Assembly: GCF_009363535.1 (NCBI RefSeq)
Contig: NZ_CP045369.1
Coordinates: 3,049,001 to 3,113,000, forward strand
Direction: 5' to 3'
Origin: Microbulbifer sp. THAF38
GTDB taxonomy: Bacteria; Pseudomonadota; Gammaproteobacteria; Pseudomonadales; Cellvibrionaceae
DNA: 64,000 nucleotides
Positions 58,831-64,000 of this stretch are shown one piece after another (positions within the stretch are counted from its first letter, which is position 1; each line of letters opens with the position of its first letter). The position numbers and the translations under genes were made by a program. The notes under the pieces were generated by a model. The model saw nothing but the letters and a program-made list of their open reading frames with translations. It was not told the DNA's origin and did not search any database.

Positions 58831-59463
58831 TTAAGCTTTCTCTGCTTTCGTTTTCCCCGGTGAGGCCAACAGACTGGCACTGCCGGCCCCACAGGCCACG
58901 ATAGTTTTCATGGCCGCTTCAACGCTTACGCCAGGCAGTATTTCCACACATTCCGCAGGCACATGGAAAACAAATCCCGATGTGGGCACTGGAGCCGTTG
59001 GTACGTAAACCGTCATCTCGCCATTGGCGTGCTGAGAGGTCACAATCGCCGTCACCGTGAGCGGATTATCCGCACCATGGATGCGCACTCGTGCCACAGG
59101 CCCAGAAAGTACCCCCTCACCACCACCGCCAATAAATTGCACAACCAAATCTTTAATGGTGCTATACCCTGGTGCCAGGCGACCGAGCCAATGATCAACA
59201 TGGCGATGCAGCCAGTTGCCGATACTGGTTTTCACTAGCAGGCCAATCAAGAAGCAGCCTCCCAGAATCAGCGCTATCACCACAAGCTTGGCAAGGGTAT
59301 CCTTGAATTCTGTATTCGCTTCCAGCCAAGTAACGGCGGGGGCGACAATTTCACTGACCTGGCCTAACAACCACTGGAATAAAAGTACTAAGATTGCGAT
59401 GGGCAGCACCACCGCCAAACCACCCAAAAGGGTCAAGGTAATAAAGGTTTTTACTCTGGTCAT
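58831..59463 (-). CDS. DUF502 membrane protein, 210 aa
   Basis: Two N-terminal membrane helices (FITLTLLGGLAVVLPIAILVLLFQWLL; LVVIALILGGCFLIGLLV), then the DUF502 body with YSTIKDLVVQFIGGG and VPTAPVPTSGFVFHVP. Function unknown. Divergent from the cyclase gene with 9 nt between starts. Confidence 0.88.
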   Translation of the reverse strand: MTRVKTFITLTLLGGLAVVLPIAILVLLFQWLLGQVSEIVAPAVTWLEANTEFKDTLAKLVVIALILGGCFLIGLLVKTSIGNWLHRHVDHWLGRLAPGYSTIKDLVVQFIGGGGEGVLSGPVARVRIHGADNPLTVTAIVTSQHANGEMTVYVPTAPVPTSGFVFHVPAECVEILPGVSVEAAMKTIVACGAGSASLLASPGKTKAEKA

Positions 59464-59472
59464 AGATAATTG

Positions 59473-60264
59473 ATGTACCGACTTACTCTCCGCAGCTGGA
59501 TACCGCTGCTCTTATCTTGCCTGCTGCCAATAGCAGCACAAGCACAGCTAAAGGCAACCCCCTTCTCCATTCTGGAGGAGCGCCAACGGGGTGGGGATCA
59601 TTTCACCCAGGGACTCTATTTCGACGGCCAACGCTGGTGGGAAAGCAGTGGCCTCTACCGCCGCTCTTGGCTCGCCGAGTATACCGACCCCAGCGAAAAA
59701 CCTGTAAGGCGCAAATGGCTACCGGGCAGGCTGTTTGCCGAAGGGCTTACCGTTTTGGGCGATAAGCTCTACCTACTTACCTATAAAGCCGGTGAATTGC
59801 ATATCTACAGCGCCAGTGATCTGCAGCATTTAGGGGTTAAGCAATACAGTGGCGAGGGCTGGGGGCTTACCAGCGATGGCGAATCCCTGATTATGAGTAA
59901 TGGCAGCAATAAACTGACCTTTCGCGATCCCGACACCTTTGAGGTCAAGCGTCAGCTCAAGGTACATGGGGCGGGAGAAATCTGGTCGAATCTGAATGAG
60001 CTCGAATTTGCCGAGGGCTTGATCTGGGCCAATATCTGGCAAGACAGTCGCATCATCGCCATAGATCCCAAGAGAGGTGAAGTACGTGGCGCTATCGATC
60101 TAGGTCGGCTTAATCCGGATGTACTCCAACACCCGGACACTGTGGCCAATGGCATCGCTTGGGATAAAAACCGAAATGGACTCTGGGTGACGGGGAAATT
60201 CTGGAAACAACTCTACCTCATCCGGCCTCAGGGCCTGGGCTTTACTAAAAGCACAGACCATTGA
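59473..60264 (+). CDS. Glutaminyl-peptide cyclotransferase
   Basis: 263 aa, ATG 59473. Signal peptide (WIPLLLSCLLPIAAQA). Five-bladed propeller type: GGDHFTQGLYFDGQRWWESSGLY, GEGWGLTSDGESLIMSNGSN, LNELEFAEGLIWANIWQ, DTVANGIAWDKNRNGLWVTGKFW. Forms pyroglutamate at N-termini of exported proteins. Confidence 0.92.
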   Translation: MYRLTLRSWIPLLLSCLLPIAAQAQLKATPFSILEERQRGGDHFTQGLYFDGQRWWESSGLYRRSWLAEYTDPSEKPVRRKWLPGRLFAEGLTVLGDKLYLLTYKAGELHIYSASDLQHLGVKQYSGEGWGLTSDGESLIMSNGSNKLTFRDPDTFEVKRQLKVHGAGEIWSNLNELEFAEGLIWANIWQDSRIIAIDPKRGEVRGAIDLGRLNPDVLQHPDTVANGIAWDKNRNGLWVTGKFWKQLYLIRPQGLGFTKSTDH

Positions 60265-60266
60265 GT

Positions 60267-60704
60267 TCAGTGCCTACGATCAATAACTGTCAAAACCCCA
60301 CCGTTACGTAAATAATCCATTGAGGAGAGCTGCAACTGCAGGTGAAAGCCGTGGTCCCGACTTTGCAAGCTGACACCATCAAGCCCAGCCTGTCCATCGT
60401 AAAGCATGGTGGACTCACCCTTTTCATCCTGCCACTGAATTCCCTCGACATTGCGCATACCGAGAAGCTCTAGCGTTACCAGGGTAAACTGGTCAGGCAG
60501 CGGCTGTAGCTCAATCTGTGCAACACCAGAGGCGGTGGCTAGAGAAAATGCCAACTGATTCTCCGGAGCCGGGCGCCAGCCCAGATGCGTGTCCGCCACA
60601 ACAGACTGCACAAGTGTACGCGGAGTACTAGTACTAGAGGAGCAGCCGAAAAGCCCGGCCAGAACTGTCAACCACAACACAAAAAGCACGATCAAAGTGC
60701 GCAT
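60267..60704 (-). CDS. Hypothetical lipoprotein, 145 aa
   Basis: Start ATG 60704. MRTLIVLFVLWLTVLAGLFGCSSS is a lipoprotein signal with lipobox LFGC. The mature part is beta-rich (IELQPLPDQFTLVTLELLGM). Function unknown. 2 nt from the converging cyclase stop. Confidence 0.78.
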   Translation of the reverse strand: MRTLIVLFVLWLTVLAGLFGCSSSTSTPRTLVQSVVADTHLGWRPAPENQLAFSLATASGVAQIELQPLPDQFTLVTLELLGMRNVEGIQWQDEKGESTMLYDGQAGLDGVSLQSRDHGFHLQLQLSSMDYLRNGGVLTVIDRRH

Positions 60705-60867
60705 AGACCTATCCTTAGGCGACCGCTGTGATGAGATGCGAGGTGAAATGTGATTATAACCCGTGAATTCTGTCACAACTTATAAGCTGCCATTGCATTG
60801 TATTTCAAGGCAACCCACCCTATAAACCCACCGCACAAAGTCGCTACGCGGGGTATACTCCGCCGCC

Positions 60868-62673
60868 ATGAATTCCCCACAACATATTCTCGAACACATC
60901 TTCGGCTATACCCACTTCCGCGCCCCTCAGGAAGAAGTCATTGAGACACTCATGGCCGGCGATGACGCCCTGGTGCTTATGCCCACCGGTGGCGGCAAAT
61001 CCCTGTGCTACCAGATTCCAGCCCTAGCCCGACACGGCTGCGGCGTGGTGATATCTCCATTAATCGCTTTGATGCAGGATCAGGTGGAGGCATTACAAGA
61101 GGCTGGTATTCGAGCCGCCTACCTGAATTCTTCCATTTCCTACGACGAAGTCCAGGCCATAGAAAGCCAGCTGCTACACGGCGAGCTCGACTTACTCTAT
61201 TTAGCCCCGGAACGCCTGTTACAACCTAGAACACTGGCGCTTTTACAGCGTGTCGAACTCTCATTGTTTGCCATTGACGAGGCTCACTGTGTCTCCCAGT
61301 GGGGTCATGACTTCCGTGCGGATTACCTGCAACTCAGCTGTTTGCACGAGCAGTTTCCCAGGGTGCCACGAATAGCACTGACTGCCACGGCGGACAAACG
61401 TACCCGTGCGGAGATAGCCCAGCGCCTCAATCTGGAGAGCGCCCGGCATTTTGTCAGCAGTTTTGACCGTCCGAATATCCAATACCGAATCGAGCCCAAG
61501 GACAATCAACGTAAACAACTCCTGCAATTTCTGAAAAACGGGCAGGAGGGCCAGGCTGGAGTGGTTTACTGCCTGTCACGCGCCAAAGTGGAAAACACCG
61601 CCGAGTGGCTCAGCCAGCAGGGCTTTACCGCCCTCCCCTACCATGCGGGCCTACCGGCGGAAACCCGCGCAGAACATCAGCGCCGCTTTTTGCGCGAGGA
61701 AGGGGTGATTGTTGTCGCCACCATTGCCTTCGGGATGGGCATCGACAAGCCCGATGTGCGTTTTGTGGTACACCTCGACCTGCCCAAAAGTGTCGAAGCC
61801 TACTATCAGGAAACCGGTCGGGCTGGGCGCGATGGAGAAACCTCTGTAGCACTACTGCTCTATGGCCTGGAAGATGTGGTCAAACTCGGGCAAATGGTGG
61901 AATCCTCAGAAGGTAGCGAGGAACACAAACGCCTCGAGCGCACAAGACTCAACGCCATGTTGGGCCTATGTGAAATGACCAGTTGCAGACGCCAAGCACT
62001 GTTGCACTATTTTGCTGAAACTCTCGAGCAACCCTGTGGCAACTGTGATATCTGCCTGGAGCCACCCGCCACCTGGGATGGCAGCGAAGCCGCCATCAAA
62101 CTGATCTCCTGTGTGTACCGAACCGGTCAACGCTTTGGAGCCAGTCATGTGATTGACGTACTGCGCGGTTCCGATAATGAAAAGGTGCGAAAATTCAATC
62201 ACGATCAGCTCACCACCCATGGTATTGGCAAAGATCTCAGCAGCAGTGAGTGGAGAGCTGTGGTACGGCAACTGATTGTAAGAGGCTATTTGGACGTTGA
62301 AGGTGAATTCCAGGGACTCAGACTCACAGAAAACTGCCGCCCATTACTGCGCGGAGAGGAAAAGCTGCAACTGCGTAAACTCCCCAAGAAAGCCCCTCGT
62401 GCCCAAACCCGAAATGCGGCAATTCTGGAAGATCTTGACCCGGAAGAGGAACCTCTCTGGCTGGCGCTTCGCAGCTGCCGCAAACAACTGGCCGAAGAGC
62501 GCGGGGTACCGCCTTATGTCGTCTTTCACGATGCCACCTTGCGTGGGATGGTAAAAGCACACCCCCAAACCCGCAGTGAACTCCTAGCCATCTCCGGTGT
62601 TGGCGATAGTAAACTGGAACGTTTTGGCGATGCTTTTCTCGCCGTACTTAGGGACTTCCCCAAACACAATTAA
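60868..62673 (+). CDS. recQ: ATP-dependent DNA helicase RecQ
   Basis: 601 aa. Walker A PTGGGKS (39-45), DEAH (137-140) in [36 protein letters not shown] and [10 protein letters not shown]. Zinc Cys set C..TSCR...CGNCDIC, winged helix, and a C-terminal HRDC (about 525-600). Full-length. Confidence 0.97.
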   Translation: MNSPQHILEHIFGYTHFRAPQEEVIETLMAGDDALVLMPTGGGKSLCYQIPALARHGCGVVISPLIALMQDQVEALQEAGIRAAYLNSSISYDEVQAIESQLLHGELDLLYLAPERLLQPRTLALLQRVELSLFAIDEAHCVSQWGHDFRADYLQLSCLHEQFPRVPRIALTATADKRTRAEIAQRLNLESARHFVSSFDRPNIQYRIEPKDNQRKQLLQFLKNGQEGQAGVVYCLSRAKVENTAEWLSQQGFTALPYHAGLPAETRAEHQRRFLREEGVIVVATIAFGMGIDKPDVRFVVHLDLPKSVEAYYQETGRAGRDGETSVALLLYGLEDVVKLGQMVESSEGSEEHKRLERTRLNAMLGLCEMTSCRRQALLHYFAETLEQPCGNCDICLEPPATWDGSEAAIKLISCVYRTGQRFGASHVIDVLRGSDNEKVRKFNHDQLTTHGIGKDLSSSEWRAVVRQLIVRGYLDVEGEFQGLRLTENCRPLLRGEEKLQLRKLPKKAPRAQTRNAAILEDLDPEEEPLWLALRSCRKQLAEERGVPPYVVFHDATLRGMVKAHPQTRSELLAISGVGDSKLERFGDAFLAVLRDFPKHN

Positions 62674-62835
62674 GTACCACTAACCAATAAAAATTATAAA
62701 AAAAATAAACAGCTCAAATGGAGCCTTTTATTCCAAGCTCCAGCATCTGGTGGATTTTCCCAGCTGGGGTGACCTGTGTTACAAAGGCACAAAGAGGTAA
62801 AAAAATAACGTATAACCCCCCAGTGAGAGGAACCC

Positions 62836-64000
62836 ATGAAAGTTATTGGTCACCTGATTAATGGCAAGCTATCTACCAGCGACGATTCGTCCCAGCGCCC
62901 TCGGCTACAAGACCTAACCAACCCCTCAACGAATGAAAAAATCGGTAAAGTCGCGCTGGCCAGCAAAGACACCGTTGAAGAGGCAATCTCTGCGGCAGAA
63001 GCTGCCTACCCCGCCTGGCGTAACCTGCCCACAGCAAAGCGCGTGCGTATCATGTACCGTTTGCGCGATCTGCTGGAGGAGAATGCGGAGAAAATCTGTG
63101 AACTGATTACTCTGGAGCACGGTAAAGTCCTCAATGATGCCATGGGTGAGCTGCAGCGGGGCATTGAGAATATTGAATATGTCTGCTCTGCACCAGAGAT
63201 GCTCAAAGGCGAGCACAGTAAGAACGTAGGCCCAGCGATTGACTCCTGGAGTGAGTTTCAACCTCTAGGCGTCTGTGCGGGAATTACCCCGTTTAACTTT
63301 CCCGCCATGGTACCTCTATGGATGTGGCCAATGGCGATTGCCTGCGGCAACACCTTTATCTTAAAACCCTCAGAACGCACCCCTTCCTCCGCCCTATTTA
63401 TTGCCGAACTGGGTATCGAGGCCGGCATCCCTGCCGGGGTTTTAAATGTTGTTAACGGCGATAAAGAGGCCGTGGACACATTGCTAACCGACAAGCGTAT
63501 TCAAGCGGTAAGCTTTGTAGGCTCAACGCCCATTGCAGAATATGTCTACACCACAGGTACTGCCCACGGTAAAAGAGTTCAGGCCTTTGGCGGCGCAAAG
63601 AATCATGCCATCGTGATGCCGGATGCCGACTTGGACAACGCAGTAGCCGCATTAATGGGTGCTGCCTATGGCTCCTGTGGCGAGCGCTGCATGGCTATTT
63701 CTGTAGCCGTTGCGGTTGGCGATGAAACAGCCAACACTTTAGTAGCAAAGCTTAAAGAACAAATTGCCCAACTAAAGATTGGCGATGGCATGAACAACCA
63801 AAACGATATGGGACCTTTGGTTACCCAAGCGCACCTAAACAAGGTAGAGGGCTTAATCACTGCCGGAATCGAAGAGGGCGCGGAACTGGTAGTGGATGGC
63901 CGTAATAGGAAGGTTCCAGGCTACGAAAGTGGTAATTACCTAGGAGCCTGCCTGTTTGATCGTGTTACCCAAGAGATGGCCATACATCGCAGTGAAATTT
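62836..64000 (+). CDS. mmsA: CoA-acylating methylmalonate-semialdehyde dehydrogenase, partial
   Basis: 388 residues to the window edge; about 110 more expected. GRPLQDLTNPSTNEKIGKV-type start, PFNFPAMVPLWMWPMAIACGNTFILKPSE, QAFGGAKNHAIVMPDAD (Glu replaced by Asn-type as in MmsA) and the catalytic Cys in YGSCGERCMAIS. Valine and pyrimidine catabolism. SD GAGAGGA. Confidence 0.93.
   Translation, partial: MKVIGHLINGKLSTSDDSSQRPRLQDLTNPSTNEKIGKVALASKDTVEEAISAAEAAYPAWRNLPTAKRVRIMYRLRDLLEENAEKICELITLEHGKVLNDAMGELQRGIENIEYVCSAPEMLKGEHSKNVGPAIDSWSEFQPLGVCAGITPFNFPAMVPLWMWPMAIACGNTFILKPSERTPSSALFIAELGIEAGIPAGVLNVVNGDKEAVDTLLTDKRIQAVSFVGSTPIAEYVYTTGTAHGKRVQAFGGAKNHAIVMPDADLDNAVAALMGAAYGSCGERCMAISVAVAVGDETANTLVAKLKEQIAQLKIGDGMNNQNDMGPLVTQAHLNKVEGLITAGIEEGAELVVDGRNRKVPGYESGNYLGACLFDRVTQEMAIHRSEI

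Overview
The window holds two blocks. Positions 1 to about 30,480 are most of a temperate tailed-phage prophage, inserted at the 3' end of a tRNA-Ser(GGA) gene (30481-30568, minus strand); its left end lies outside the window. Positions 30,481-64,000 are ordinary chromosome of a gammaproteobacterium. The chromosomal set (cyoABCD, CyaB-type adenylate cyclase, DcaP porin, QueF, YadGH, epmC-xni-pdxB, MnmC, GcvR, TrmL, FldB, RecQ) suggests a marine Cellvibrionales/Microbulbifer-like host. That taxonomic guess is inference from gene content, not from a database search.

Prophage, from the left. Minus-strand virion genes run back to front: virion/injection-type protein (partial), Hint-domain tail protein, beta-rich tail protein, tail-collar fibre, beta-helix tailspike, adaptor, SU10-like capsid, scaffold, portal, and large and small terminase (1-14106). 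Next is a lysis cassette (14338-15439: two holin candidates and an M15 peptidase). Upstream of it lie a strong promoter, a LexA-type box, a 16-bp palindrome and an intrinsic terminator, and then an antiterminator-Q-like gene (15590-15976). This is a pR'-tR'-like late switch. A further minus-strand early block (15987-20939) carries a P-loop kinase, HTH-phosphoesterase, NinG, a DnaT-like replication protein and a YdaS/Cro-like regulator.

The immunity region (20733-23155) is the most unusual part. A single-HTH protein (+) converges on a 320-residue paralogue (-) that carries three tandem copies of the same HTH unit; both share a C-terminal domain. Flanking promoters carry a recurring 8-bp motif, AAGGTTTA/TAAACCTT, placed between -35 and -10. 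The plus-strand early block (22810-30358) is a recombination module: XRE regulator, ERF annealing protein, YqaJ exonuclease, coiled-coil protein, SSB, an Nmad5-like protein, small unknowns, an ASCH-domain protein and an AlpA-type excisionase candidate next to the attachment site. No integrase gene is visible.

Chromosome. After the tRNA-Ser come ydjA (nitroreductase), cyaB, the cytochrome bo3 oxidase operon, a lipoprotein and DcaP porin, queF, and yadGH. A triplicated tRNA-Glu/tRNA-Gly array (42556-43317) follows, with one strong promoter and one terminator. Then come DUF1499-msrB, alaA, a five-gene overlapping operon epmC-xni-pdxB-AcoX-like-methyltransferase (46484-51211), tusA, small housekeeping genes, gcvR, trmL, fldB, mnmC, a DUF502 protein, a glutaminyl cyclase, a lipoprotein and recQ. 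An mmsA-type aldehyde dehydrogenase runs off the right edge.
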